A DNA stretch of 64,000 nucleotides from Haloferula helveola (lineage in GTDB: Bacteria > Verrucomicrobiota > Verrucomicrobiia > Verrucomicrobiales > Akkermansiaceae), in the NCBI RefSeq assembly GCF_037076345.1, contig NZ_AP024702.1:2170001-2234000 (forward strand). The letters run 5' to 3'. Positions 41,889-49,771 of the stretch are shown here, one piece after another (position 1 is the stretch's first letter; every line of letters starts with the position of its first letter). A program made the translations under genes and the position numbers. The notes under the pieces were generated by a model. The model ran no database searches and was not told where the DNA came from. It saw nothing but the letters and a program-made list of their open reading frames with translations.

Positions 41889-42182
41889 ATGAAAGCCCTC
41901 GTCCTCCTTGCCGCCGGCGCCGCCCTCGCGCTGAGCTCGTGCAGTACTGCCGGGCGCACGGTGGACACGCTGGGCCGCACCACCCAAGCCGCCAACCGCA
42001 CTGTCGCCCGCAGCGGCGAAATGGCCAATGGCGCGGTCAATACCGCCTACCGCACGCAGGGCACGGTCGACCGGTCCTACAGCACCGTGCAGCGGACCTA
42101 CTCGAACGCTCCCGGCACCGTCTCGCGCACCCAAGGCACGGTCAGCCGCCTGTTCGACGCCATCAGCCGCAGCTTCCAGTAA
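41889..42182 (+). CDS. Small putative lipoprotein with degenerate Thr/Arg/Gly repeats
   Basis: A 97-residue protein. MKALVLLAAGAALALSSCST is a lipoprotein signal peptide with lipobox LSSC, so the mature protein should be acylated at Cys18. The remainder is repetitive and hydrophilic: AGRTVDTLGRTTQAANRTVA, VNTAYRTQGTVDRSYSTVQR, SRTQGTVSRLFDAISRSFQ. No family is recognised. It ends five bases before the convergent tsaE gene's stop. Confidence 0.7.
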   Translation: MKALVLLAAGAALALSSCSTAGRTVDTLGRTTQAANRTVARSGEMANGAVNTAYRTQGTVDRSYSTVQRTYSNAPGTVSRTQGTVSRLFDAISRSFQ

Positions 42183-42187
42183 GCCGG

Positions 42188-42601
42188 TCAGCCGCGCTCA
42201 CTGACCCGCCGCGATCCGTCCGGCAGCACCTCGAAATCGAGCACCTTCGTGCCCACGGGCAGGAGTTCGGGAAATCGGTCCGCCCACTCGGCGATGACGA
42301 CCCCTTCCTCGTCGAGCATCTCGTCCCAGCCGATCCCGATCAATGCCTCGGCGGACTCGAGGCGGTAGAAATCGAGGTGGAACACCGGCAGCCGGCCGTC
42401 GCGGTACTCGTGGACCAAGGCGAAAGTCGGGCTTGTGACCTCCCCATCGTGGCCCAGTCCAGCCGCCAGACCCTTGGTGAAATGCGTCTTGCCAGCCCCC
42501 AAGCCGCCCACCAGCCCCAACACCTCGCCACCCGCCAGCCCGGACGCCATTTCGCGACCGAAAGCCACCATTGCCGCTTCATCCGGAATCACCCGCTCCA
42601 C
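42188..42601 (-). CDS. tsaE: tRNA threonylcarbamoyladenosine ATPase
   Basis: TsaE is the small ATPase that supports TsaB-TsaD in making t6A37 on ANN-decoding tRNAs. Its 137 residues carry the Walker [21 protein letters not shown], switch-type [15 protein letters not shown], Walker B-like [17 protein letters not shown] and [20 protein letters not shown] 42601 is used. Neighbours are rplU-rpmA, transcribed away. TsaD/TsaB are not in the window. Confidence 0.95.
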   Translation of the reverse strand: MERVIPDEAAMVAFGREMASGLAGGEVLGLVGGLGAGKTHFTKGLAAGLGHDGEVTSPTFALVHEYRDGRLPVFHLDFYRLESAEALIGIGWDEMLDEEGVVIAEWADRFPELLPVGTKVLDFEVLPDGSRRVSERG

Positions 42602-42726
42602 CCCCGCAGCAAAGCCGATCCGCGGACCCCGTCGATTTCAAAAAATTCCCTTGCCCGTCTGAAATCGCTGTGCTGTTCTCCCCGCCCGCCCGACCTCCGG
42701 GCTCCAATCCCTTTTCCTCTACGGCC

Positions 42727-43035
42727 ATGGCCTACGCAGTCATCAAAACCGGCGGCAAACAGTACCGCGTCCAAGAAGGCGACAAGATCGACGTCGAGAA
42801 CCTCAACCTCGACGAAGGCACGATCCTCGAGTTCGCCCCGCTCCTCATCGGCGAAGGCTCCGACATCAAGGTCGGCACTCCCGTCGTTGACGGTTCCAGC
42901 GTCAAGGCCACCGTCGTCAGCAACTTCCGCGGACCGAAGGGCATCGCCTTCAAGTTCAAGCGCCGCAAGGGCTTCCACAAGACCAAGGGCTTCCGCCGCG
43001 CGCTCACCAAGATCTCGATCGACTCCATCGCCTGA
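42727..43035 (+). CDS. rplU: 50S ribosomal protein L21
   Basis: A 102-residue ribosomal protein starting MAYAVIKTGGKQYRVQEGDK, with the conserved GTPVVDGSSVKATVV and KFKRRKGFHKTKGFRRALTKISI end that packs on 23S rRNA. Followed 40 bases later by rpmA, the usual pair; obg, often third, is absent here. Confidence 0.98.
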   Translation: MAYAVIKTGGKQYRVQEGDKIDVENLNLDEGTILEFAPLLIGEGSDIKVGTPVVDGSSVKATVVSNFRGPKGIAFKFKRRKGFHKTKGFRRALTKISIDSIA

Positions 43036-43075
43036 TCCGGCGCTGGTTCATTGAACCCCTGATTTTCCCAAGACC

Positions 43076-43336
43076 ATGGCTCACAAGAAAGGACAAGGTT
43101 CCGTCAAGAACGGCCGCGACTCACGCTCGAAGCGCCTCGGCGTGAAGAAGTTCGGCGGTCAGGTCGTCATCCCCGGCAACATCATCATCCGCCAGCGCGG
43201 AACCAAGTGGCACCCGGGCAAGAACGTCTTCATGGGCAAGGACTACACCATCCACGCCGCCATCGAAGGCACCGTGTTCTTCGACCGCAACGGCGGTCGG
43301 GTGAACGTCAAGCCGGCCGAAGTCGCCGCCAACTGA
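43076..43336 (+). CDS. rpmA: 50S ribosomal protein L27
   Basis: An 86-residue ribosomal protein: [20 protein letters not shown], then [20 protein letters not shown] and [18 protein letters not shown]. The N-terminus begins directly AHKKG, the mature form, with no Firmicute-type cleaved extension. A terminator lies 22 bases downstream. Confidence 0.98.
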   Translation: MAHKKGQGSVKNGRDSRSKRLGVKKFGGQVVIPGNIIIRQRGTKWHPGKNVFMGKDYTIHAAIEGTVFFDRNGGRVNVKPAEVAAN

Positions 43337-43357
43337 GGTCGCTCCCGACAATTTTCG

Positions 43358-43391
43358 AAAGCCGCCACCCGAGAGGGTCGGCGGCTTTTTC
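43358..43391 (+). terminator. Rho-independent terminator after rplU-rpmA
   Basis: AAAGCCGCC and GGCGGCTTT pair, extended by ACCC/GGGT across a GAGA loop, followed by TT (five Ts in all), ending the rplU-rpmA unit. Confidence 0.92.
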
Positions 43392-43409
43392 GTGTCCGCA
43401 TCCCACCGG

Positions 43410-43829
43410 TCAACGACCCGTGGCAGGCAGCGACCGTCCCAGCCGCCTCCGCCGGCGCATCGCCAGGATCAATTGGGCGAGATGGAGAACCGCGGGATAA
43501 AAGCTCAGAAGCCCGACGAGGGCTGACAACCCCGCGACGAGTGAAAGCCCGATCCAAGCCGCATCGCGGGCATCCACCGGAAACCGGTCGACGAGCTCCA
43601 TCAACAAGCTGCAGCCGACGGCGAGCATCCAGGATACGACGCAGATCCCGCCGGACAGAAAGCACCGGCGCCACGCATCCGACTCCGATTTCATGACCTC
43701 TTCGTAGATCTTCCGCCGTTCGTTCTGTTGCACGAGTTCCGCCCTCTCTGCCGGGCTGAGCCCGGAAAGGTCGCCCAGATCGTCCGGCATCCGCACCGTG
43801 ACGAGCTTCCTCGGCGGAGGTTTTTCCAT
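43410..43829 (-). CDS. Small two-helix membrane protein
   Basis: A 139-residue protein of unrecognised family. A soluble N-terminus (PPPRKLVTVRMPDDLGDLSG; SPAERAELVQQNERRKIYEE) precedes two hydrophobic helices (FLSGGICVVSWMLAVGCSLL; AAWIGLSLVAGLSALVGLLS) and an Arg-rich cytoplasmic end (MRRRRRLGRSL). Both termini should be cytoplasmic. It is divergent from pyrE and convergent with rpmA. ATG 43829 is chosen, since longer in-frame readings cover the promoter region of pyrE. Confidence 0.6.
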   Translation of the reverse strand: MEKPPPRKLVTVRMPDDLGDLSGLSPAERAELVQQNERRKIYEEVMKSESDAWRRCFLSGGICVVSWMLAVGCSLLMELVDRFPVDARDAAWIGLSLVAGLSALVGLLSFYPAVLHLAQLILAMRRRRRLGRSLPATGR

Positions 43830-43930
43830 CAGCGGATACTGTACCTGACCTGAGCCCGTCCTCAACCGCGTTTGCCGCCGGCCCCGCACTCGGCACTTCT
43901 CACTTGTCCCTCGCTCGCTACGCTCGGCGC

Positions 43931-44488
43931 ATGTCCGCCGCCGACCTGAAAGCCATCCTCCTCGAGAAGTCCGTCCGCACCGGCACCTTCACCCTCGCCT
44001 CCGGCAAGGAGAGCGACCTCTACATCGACTGCCGCGTCACCGCGCTCGATCCGGTCGGTGCCAACCTGATCGGCGAAATCGGCTGGGCCGCGGTGCGCGA
44101 ACGCATCCAGAGCGAGGGACTGGCCATCGACGCCATCGGCGGCATGACGATGGGCGCCGACCCGATCTCACTGGCCATCGGCATGACCTCCGCCCGTCAG
44201 AACCCCGACGAGATGATCCAGGTCTTCACGGTGCGCAAGGAGCCCAAGGGCCACGGCCGCGGCAAACAGATCGAGGGGAACTTCAAGGAGGGCGACACGG
44301 TGATCGTGGTCGACGACGTGATCACCACCGGCGGCTCGACACTCAAGGCGATCGACGCCATCGAGGCGGCCGGCGGCAAGATCGCCTTCGCCCTGGTCCT
44401 CGTCGACCGCGAGGAAGGCGGCCGCCAGGCCATCGAAGCCCGCGGCATCCCGGTCCTCGCCCTCTACTCCCGCAGCACCCTCCTGTAG
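43931..44488 (+). CDS. pyrE: Orotate phosphoribosyltransferase
   Basis: PyrE adds ribose 5-phosphate from PRPP to orotate in pyrimidine synthesis. It has 185 residues, starting MSAADLKAILLEKSVRTGTF, with the catalytic loop region around RKEPKGHGRGKQIEG and the PRPP-binding motif TVIVVDDVITTGGST. The internal loop SARQNPDEMIQVFTVRKE fits the family. ATG 43931. A structured repeat region follows, separating it from the convergent HAD gene. Confidence 0.96.
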   Translation: MSAADLKAILLEKSVRTGTFTLASGKESDLYIDCRVTALDPVGANLIGEIGWAAVRERIQSEGLAIDAIGGMTMGADPISLAIGMTSARQNPDEMIQVFTVRKEPKGHGRGKQIEGNFKEGDTVIVVDDVITTGGSTLKAIDAIEAAGGKIAFALVLVDREEGGRQAIEARGIPVLALYSRSTLL

Positions 44489-44494
44489 GGGGAA

Positions 44495-44546
44495 TCGACA
44501 TTCCTGTCGATTTTCAGCCGGCGATCACTCATCGACAGGAATGTCG
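44495..44546. repeat. Palindromic repeat, family 3a
   Basis: CGACATTCCTGTCGA (44496-44510) and its exact complement (44532-44546) form a 15-base-pair stem, with a self-complementary core in each arm. It sits directly after pyrE and could end transcription, though no T-run follows. Confidence 0.7.
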
Positions 44547-44558
44547 TTGCCCCTTAAC

Positions 44559-44668
44559 GGAGTGGCTCCCTCCGGGGAGCCATGAGTGGGCGCGGCGATC
44601 TCCAGATCGCGCATCGGGGCAGCTGCAAGCCGCCCAGCCCAGCCATGGCGCTTGAAAAGCGCCACTCC
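44559..44668. repeat. Structured repeat, family 3b
   Basis: GGAGTGGC at the left pairs with GCCACTCC at the right (44661-44668). Inside are GGCTCC-GGAGCC, GCGATCT-AGATCGC and GGCGCTT-AAGCGCC hairpins. Together with the palindrome before it, this fills the 179-base gap between pyrE and the convergent HAD gene. A degenerate relative lies at 14878. Confidence 0.6.
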
Positions 44669-45462
44669 TAATCAAAGAACCTTCGCAGCGCCTCGACGCA
44701 TCCGTCGCTGTGCCCGGCGGCGCAGACATGGCCGCCGACCTCCTCCACGTGCTCGCGCACCTCGTCCACCGCGTTGCCGGGACACGCGATGAAGGCGGCG
44801 GACTCGGGCGACAGCATCTCGAAGTCGTTGTGGCTGTCGCCGATCGCGAAACTCTGCGCCGGCCCCAACCCGAACCCCTCCGCCACCCGGCGCAGGCTAC
44901 TACCTTTCTGGTAGTTCTTGTGGCCGAAACGCAGGTAGATCGAGTTCCGCTGCCAACCGAGCAGCGGCTCGGGCGCCGCCAACTCGGTCACCCGGCCAAG
45001 GATCCACTCCATCTCCTCCTCGGTGCGCGCGATCAATCCCGCCGGGTCGCCAGCCTGCTCGACCCAAGTCGCTCCGGTGTGCTCCTCGACCTCCGCCCGG
45101 ATCGCCGCCAGCACCTTGCGCACCTTGCGGAAAAACTTCCGGTGCGCCTTCTCGCACTCCTTGTTCCACTTGTCGTCGCCGATCCAGCGGCCGTAGTCGT
45201 TCGGAAACCAGATTTCCCGCTCGCGGGCCACGACCCAGTCGGGCGCGAACGGAAAGCGGCTCTCGATCAGCCCCTCGATCACATGCTCCATCGAGCGTCC
45301 CGTGTTGATTCCCCAAAGCGCGGAGCGCTCGGTCCGCAACTCCGTGATCTTCTCGAAAAACGCACCCACCACCGGAGGCCTCCCACCCGGGTCGTGCAGG
45401 GTGCCGTCGAAGTCGAACGACAGGATCCACTGCGGCTTTTCCGGAAGGTCGAGCGGTCTCAT
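44668..45462 (-). CDS. HAD-superfamily phosphatase (Cof type)
   Basis: A 264-residue cytoplasmic phosphatase. Motif I is LSFDFDGTLHDPGG with the nucleophile Asp, motif II is GINTGRS, and motif III/IV is KGSSLRRVAEGF and IGDSHNDFEMLSPE; the cap between them is the C2 (Cof) type, as in sugar-phosphate and mannosylglycerate/sucrose-phosphate phosphatases. Substrate unknown. Its final codons abut a structured repeat. It may act in sugar metabolism (inference), and no glycosyltransferase partner is adjacent. Confidence 0.88.
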   Translation of the reverse strand: MRPLDLPEKPQWILSFDFDGTLHDPGGRPPVVGAFFEKITELRTERSALWGINTGRSMEHVIEGLIESRFPFAPDWVVAREREIWFPNDYGRWIGDDKWNKECEKAHRKFFRKVRKVLAAIRAEVEEHTGATWVEQAGDPAGLIARTEEEMEWILGRVTELAAPEPLLGWQRNSIYLRFGHKNYQKGSSLRRVAEGFGLGPAQSFAIGDSHNDFEMLSPESAAFIACPGNAVDEVREHVEEVGGHVCAAGHSDGCVEALRRFFD

Positions 45463-45521
45463 ACCGCTTGCCTAACACGGGACCGCCCGACCGCGAGCGG
45501 AAACCGACGGCAACAAGGGTG

Positions 45522-46775
45522 TCACTCGCCCACCGGCACGGCACGCGGAGGCGACTCCTCGACCGGAACCGCGCGCGGCGGGTCCTCGACCACCGGCACC
45601 GCCTTCGGAGGTTCGGGCTCTTCGACCGGCTCCTCGATGACGGGAGGCACCTCAAGATCGCGCATCGGCGTCACCAGCACCGCCTTCGGTGGTTCCGGTT
45701 CCGGCTTCGGCTCGGGCTTGACCTCCTTCACCACCGGCTCGGGGTCGGTCGGCAGGGTCCGCCGCATCTTGATCTCAACCCGCCGGTTCGGCGCCTGCTC
45801 ATCCACCGTGCCGTTATCAATGATCGGCCGGCTCTTGCCATAGCCACGGGTGACGATTTTCTCGCCATCGATCAGCAGCGCCTCGACCAGATAATTCCTC
45901 ACCGCCTTCGCCCGTCGCTGGGACAGGTCGAGGTTGAAGCCATCGCCTCCATAAAGATCGGTGTAACCCTCGATCCAGCAGTAGAGACCCGGATTTCGCT
46001 CCACCAGCAATGCCAGCTTCATCAGCCCGACCCGCGCGCTCTCCCGCAGCTCGGCGCTGTTGTATTCGAAGAGCAGATCGCTCGGCAGCATCGTCTTCTT
46101 GCCGACCAGCACGTTCTCGGGAAGCCCGACCAGGTCATCCAGAGTGACCACGCCATCGAGCGTTCCCGCAGCCGCATTGCCACCGGCACCCTTCTTCAGA
46201 ATCTCCTCGGTGAACTGATCAAGTGACGGGTCGTTCACCTCGACCGCACCGGGATCGACGATCACCTGACCTTCGGCCGCCAGCGGCAGCGGGTTCTCGG
46301 TGCGGCCCATCTCGGGCAATGCCGACGCCAGATCGAATTCGGCGGAGATGTCCAACTCCAGCGCCTCAGGCGCCCCCTCGGCCAACGGCTGTTGGGGCTT
46401 GATGGCAAACTCCGGGTCGATCGTTTCCGGAGTGATGTCGAGCTCGTGGTCTTCCGGCAGGTTCGCCAGCACGTCGATCTCCTCGAGCAGCGACGCGGTG
46501 TTCTCCGGCTCCTGGGCGACCGGCTCCGGAGTGATGTCATCCATCGCCGGCGGCAGGACCTCGACCTGATCGACATTGATCGGCGCCGTGCGCATCTCCT
46601 CAGCCTCGTCGAAGCCGAGCGCGATCTTGATCTGCCCGAGGGCGAAGAAGGCGAGGACGTGGAGCACGATGGCGACCAGCAGGGCAATACCCACCCACCA
46701 GCCGAGGCGGTCCGGTCCCGGCAGGTGGGACGGACCCTCGTCGCGCATGTCGCTCCATGTGTAGCTGTCGCTCAC
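45522..46775 (-). CDS. OmpA-domain envelope protein with N-terminal membrane anchor
   Basis: A 417-residue protein, starting at GTG 46775. One membrane helix lies near residues 25-46 (WWVGIALLVAIVLHVLAFFA), followed by ~170 acidic, proline-rich residues, as in TonB-like periplasmic linkers. A peptidoglycan-binding OmpA-C domain occupies about 220-335 (LLFEYNSAELRESARVGLMK; WIEGYTDLYGGDGFNLDLSQ; RRAKAVRNYLVEALL; RGYGKSRPI; NRRVEI). The tail repeats PPKAVPV/PPRAVPV three times. It should bind peptidoglycan while anchored in the inner membrane. The order N-TM, linker, OmpA, Pro-rich tail is unusual. Partners unknown. Confidence 0.82.
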   Translation of the reverse strand: MSDSYTWSDMRDEGPSHLPGPDRLGWWVGIALLVAIVLHVLAFFALGQIKIALGFDEAEEMRTAPINVDQVEVLPPAMDDITPEPVAQEPENTASLLEEIDVLANLPEDHELDITPETIDPEFAIKPQQPLAEGAPEALELDISAEFDLASALPEMGRTENPLPLAAEGQVIVDPGAVEVNDPSLDQFTEEILKKGAGGNAAAGTLDGVVTLDDLVGLPENVLVGKKTMLPSDLLFEYNSAELRESARVGLMKLALLVERNPGLYCWIEGYTDLYGGDGFNLDLSQRRAKAVRNYLVEALLIDGEKIVTRGYGKSRPIIDNGTVDEQAPNRRVEIKMRRTLPTDPEPVVKEVKPEPKPEPEPPKAVLVTPMRDLEVPPVIEEPVEEPEPPKAVPVVEDPPRAVPVEESPPRAVPVGE

Positions 46776-46871
46776 GCCGGCACTATACGCCGGGACGGTT
46801 CCGTTACAATCAATGGCTTCATGCCCGCGCTTGCCCTTGGCATCAGACCTGCTATCCGCCCGCTCGACGTT

Positions 46872-47162
46872 ATGTCCGCCAAGAAAGCTACCAAGAAGGT
46901 CGCGACCAAGGTCGCGAAGAAAGCCGCGAAAAAAGCTGCCAAGAAGGCCCCTGCAAAAAAGGCCGCAGCCAAGAAAACCGCGAAAAAGGCCCCGGCCAAG
47001 AAGGCCGCCGCGAAGAAGACCACCAAGAAGGCCAAGACTCCACCGACTCTCGAACAGATCCAGGAAGCCGCCTACTTCAACTACCTGAAGCGCACAAGCG
47101 AGGGACTCCCGGGTGACTCCGGCGACGACTGGGCAGCCGCCATGAAACAACTCGGCGCCTGA
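46872..47162 (+). CDS. Histone H1-like Lys/Ala-rich protein with DUF2934-like tail
   Basis: A 96-residue DNA-binding-type protein. Residues 1-57 are almost only Lys, Ala, Thr and Pro in KKAAKKAP/KKTAKK repeats, like the C-terminal tail of eukaryotic H1 or bacterial Hc1-type proteins. The last ~38 residues (PTLEQIQEAAYFNYLKRTSE; DDWAAAMKQLGA) match the DUF2934 pattern of 'A-Y-x2-Y ... DDW'. It probably binds or condenses nucleic acid (inference). The fusion of basic tail to DUF2934 occurs in a number of bacteria. It sits 96 bases from the OmpA gene, divergently. Confidence 0.8.
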   Translation: MSAKKATKKVATKVAKKAAKKAAKKAPAKKAAAKKTAKKAPAKKAAAKKTTKKAKTPPTLEQIQEAAYFNYLKRTSEGLPGDSGDDWAAAMKQLGA

Positions 47163-47210
47163 CCCGCTTTCCCCTTTCGCAGCAGCCACCGCCCCGGCAC
47201 AGTCGGGGCC

Positions 47211-48524
47211 GTGAACTGCTCCACACTCGGCATCGGACTCGCCGGTCTCGGAACCGTAGGCTCCGGGGTCGTGCTGGCACTCCAGCGCAACTCCGAACTC
47301 ATCTCCGACCGCACCGGCGGATCGGTCCGCCTTGATGTCGCACGCGTGCTCGTGCGCGACCTCGGAAAGTCGCGCCCGGTCGCCGTGCCGGCCGACCGGC
47401 TGACCACCGAGTGGAAGGAGCTGGTCGATGATCCGGCGGTCGACATCGTGGTCGAACTGATCGGAGGCACGGACGCGGCGTTCGACATCGTCGCGGCGGC
47501 TCTTCGTGCCCGCAAACCGGTGGTCACCGGCAACAAGGCGCTGCTCGCCGAGCGCGGCACGGAACTCTTCAAGCTGTCGCGCGAGTTCGACACGCCGATT
47601 CATTTCGAAGCCGCGGTCGCCGGCGGGATCCCGATCATCAAGACGGTCCAGGAGTCGTTCGTCGGCAACAGGATCCAGTCGATGAGCGGCATCATCAACG
47701 GAACGTCGAACTACATCCTCGAGCGGATGACTACCGCCGGACTCGAATTCTCCGAAGCGCTTTCGGAAGCCCAGCAACTCGGCTACGCCGAGGCCGACCC
47801 GGCGCTCGACGTCAACGGCTGGGACGCCGCGCACAAGGCGATCCTCCTCGCCACGCTTGCCTACGGTTTCCCGATCGACCCGGCCGAGGTCCATGTCGCC
47901 GGCATCGAGCAGGTCCGGCCCATCGACATCGAGTTCGCCACCCGTCTCGGCTACGTGGTCAAGCTGCTCGCCGTCATCCGCGAGCACCCCGGCGGCGAGG
48001 TCGAGCTGCGCGTTCAGCCTTCCTTCATCGCCAAGTCGCACATCCTCGCCAGCGTCCATGGCGTGTTCAATGCCGTCGCGGTTCACGGCGACGCCGCCGG
48101 CGAGTCGCTCTTCTACGGCCGCGGCGCCGGGCAGGATCCTACGGCATCTTCCGTAGTTGCCGATCTGGTCGAGGCCGCCCGCTCGCTGCGCCAGCCGAAC
48201 GGACACCGCGGGTTCCTTCCCTATCGCGACAGCGGCAGACTGCTGCCGGTTGAGGAAACGACCACGGCCTACTACGTACGCTTCGATGTCACCGACCGGC
48301 CCGGCGTCATCGCCGAGGTCGCCAAGCACCTTGCCGACGCCGGTATCGGCATCTCGGGCACCCACTCTCCGGTGAATCCGGAAAGCCCAGACGCCGACTT
48401 CGTCGACATGGTCTTCCAGCTCCACAGCTGCCCGTTCGGTCTGCTGCAGAAGACCCTGCGGGAGATCGAAAACCTCGACTGCATCAACAGCGAGCCGGTC
48501 GTCTTCCGGATCGAGAAGCTCTGA
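47211..48524 (+). CDS. hom: Homoserine dehydrogenase
   Basis: NAD(P)-dependent reduction of aspartate semialdehyde to homoserine, at the branch to threonine and methionine. The 437 residues are the standard three-domain form: Rossmann domain with GLAGLGTVGSGV, catalytic domain with KPVVTGNKALLAERG, AAVAGGIPIIKTVQES and DVNGWDAAHKAILLATLAYG, and a C-terminal ACT domain (from about 350: YYVRFDVTDRPGVIAEVAKH) for feedback control. GTG 47211 is used. Monofunctional; no aspartokinase adjacent. Confidence 0.97.
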   Translation: MNCSTLGIGLAGLGTVGSGVVLALQRNSELISDRTGGSVRLDVARVLVRDLGKSRPVAVPADRLTTEWKELVDDPAVDIVVELIGGTDAAFDIVAAALRARKPVVTGNKALLAERGTELFKLSREFDTPIHFEAAVAGGIPIIKTVQESFVGNRIQSMSGIINGTSNYILERMTTAGLEFSEALSEAQQLGYAEADPALDVNGWDAAHKAILLATLAYGFPIDPAEVHVAGIEQVRPIDIEFATRLGYVVKLLAVIREHPGGEVELRVQPSFIAKSHILASVHGVFNAVAVHGDAAGESLFYGRGAGQDPTASSVVADLVEAARSLRQPNGHRGFLPYRDSGRLLPVEETTTAYYVRFDVTDRPGVIAEVAKHLADAGIGISGTHSPVNPESPDADFVDMVFQLHSCPFGLLQKTLREIENLDCINSEPVVFRIEKL

Positions 48525-48525
48525 C

Positions 48526-49617
48526 TCAGCGCTCGCGCGGCGGTGCGATCGAGCCGCCTTCGTCGAAGTCCGCACTGAGGAAATTGCTGCCGGCCGTCGA
48601 GGTCCCCTCGCTCACCCAGCGTGCGACCGCCGAAGCCATCCGCGTGACCGGGAAGCGGAAGCAGCTCAGTTTCGGCAGGAACCAGTCGGTCTCCGCCTGC
48701 TCGTTCAGAATCACGACCGAGACGTCACGCGGGATCAGGAATCCCATCCGCGCCAGCGCGCAGGCCGCCGTCACGAACTCCTTCCAGTCGAGCATCACGA
48801 TGGCGGTCGGGGGATTCGACGCGAAGGCGGACTCGATCATCCCCCGGATCACGTCGGGCCTCTGGTAGTCGCTTTCGGGGGTATGGAATTTCGGAACATA
48901 CGTGACCCCGACGCGCTCCAGCCCTTCCCTGACCGCCTGCTTGATCGAGTCGGCAAAAGCCGGAGGCCGGTCGCACACCGGAAGAATGATCCGACGGTGC
49001 CCCATGTCGGTCAGCCGACGCACCGCCTCCGCGGCGAGGAGCGATGACTTGACCGCGATCATCGGCGTTTCGGGCCGCGCGGTGGTCCCGCCGAGAAATG
49101 CCATGCGCAGCCCGTGCCCGTGGGCCCACTTCTCCAAGGCGTGACGACCGAAGACCGCGACCATCGGCAGCTCGGGATCCAACGGCACGAGATGGTCCCA
49201 GCTCCGGTGCGGCCGTTTGGCATGGAGAAAGTCGAAGGTCCGGGACTCCACGGACCAACCCCGCCGGACCAGCATCGCCCTTGAAGTATCGATCACCTGA
49301 CGGGTTGAGTGAGGCAGGGTGCCGATGTCGGCGTGGGTCAGAATGATCGCCTTTCGCTCGGGCGCCGGCAGGTCAGGGGAACGCCGGGCATCCCCCGGGT
49401 CCGCAATCCGGTACGCCTTCCGACTCCCACAACCTTCGATCAAGCCTTGCCTTTCCAGCTGCCGGAGTGCCTTCGAAACCGTCGGCACACTCGCTCCGAA
49501 CTCCTCGGCCAGCACCCGCGACCCCGGCAGCCGCTCCTCCCAGCGCCCTCCACCGATTGCCTCGGAGAGCGCCGAGGCGACGAGATCCGCCAGTTTCGGA
49601 CGCTCCATCCGGGCCAT
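48526..49617 (-). CDS. GntR-HTH/LacI-type effector-domain transcriptional regulator
   Basis: A 363-residue regulator. The N-terminal winged helix is GntR-type (ALSEAIGGGRWEERLPGSRV; TVSKALRQLERQGLIEG), and the C-terminal ~270 residues form a LacI/periplasmic-binding fold (RRLTDMGHRRIILPVCDRPP; TAIVMLDWKEFVTAACALAR; DVSVVILNEQAETDWF). This pairing is typical of Verrucomicrobiota/Planctomycetota regulators. ATG 49617 is preferred because GGGAGG lies seven bases upstream. It is divergent from the large surface-protein gene, with a palindrome between them, so it probably controls that gene and itself in response to a sugar-like ligand (inference). Confidence 0.85.
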   Translation of the reverse strand: MARMERPKLADLVASALSEAIGGGRWEERLPGSRVLAEEFGASVPTVSKALRQLERQGLIEGCGSRKAYRIADPGDARRSPDLPAPERKAIILTHADIGTLPHSTRQVIDTSRAMLVRRGWSVESRTFDFLHAKRPHRSWDHLVPLDPELPMVAVFGRHALEKWAHGHGLRMAFLGGTTARPETPMIAVKSSLLAAEAVRRLTDMGHRRIILPVCDRPPAFADSIKQAVREGLERVGVTYVPKFHTPESDYQRPDVIRGMIESAFASNPPTAIVMLDWKEFVTAACALARMGFLIPRDVSVVILNEQAETDWFLPKLSCFRFPVTRMASAVARWVSEGTSTAGSNFLSADFDEGGSIAPPRER

Positions 49618-49641
49618 GCTCCAGCCTCCCGAATCGGACAC

Positions 49642-49666
49642 ATCTGTAAAACTAAATTTATCAGAT
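49642..49666. promoter_or_regulatory. Candidate operator for the GntR/LacI-type regulator
   Basis: ATCTG (49642-49646) and CAGAT (49662-49666) are exact inverted arms, extended imperfectly inward (TAAA/TTTA), giving a 25-base AT-rich palindrome just upstream of the regulator start, within the 154-base region shared with the large surface-protein gene. The location suits autoregulation. Confidence 0.5.
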
Positions 49667-49771
49667 CATTTCCTCAGAGGTGCTTCGAGCTCAGGAATTC
49701 CCTCCTAAGCTGCGCCTCCGTCCCCTTGTGGAGTGGATTCACTCAGGGGCGCAAAACACCAAAACACTGCC

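Noticed and set aside
46776-48575. N-terminal extension of the OmpA-type protein across homoserine dehydrogenase
   Set aside because: The reading frame stays open to 48575 but lies antisense to hom; GTG 46775 gives a sensible membrane-anchored start.
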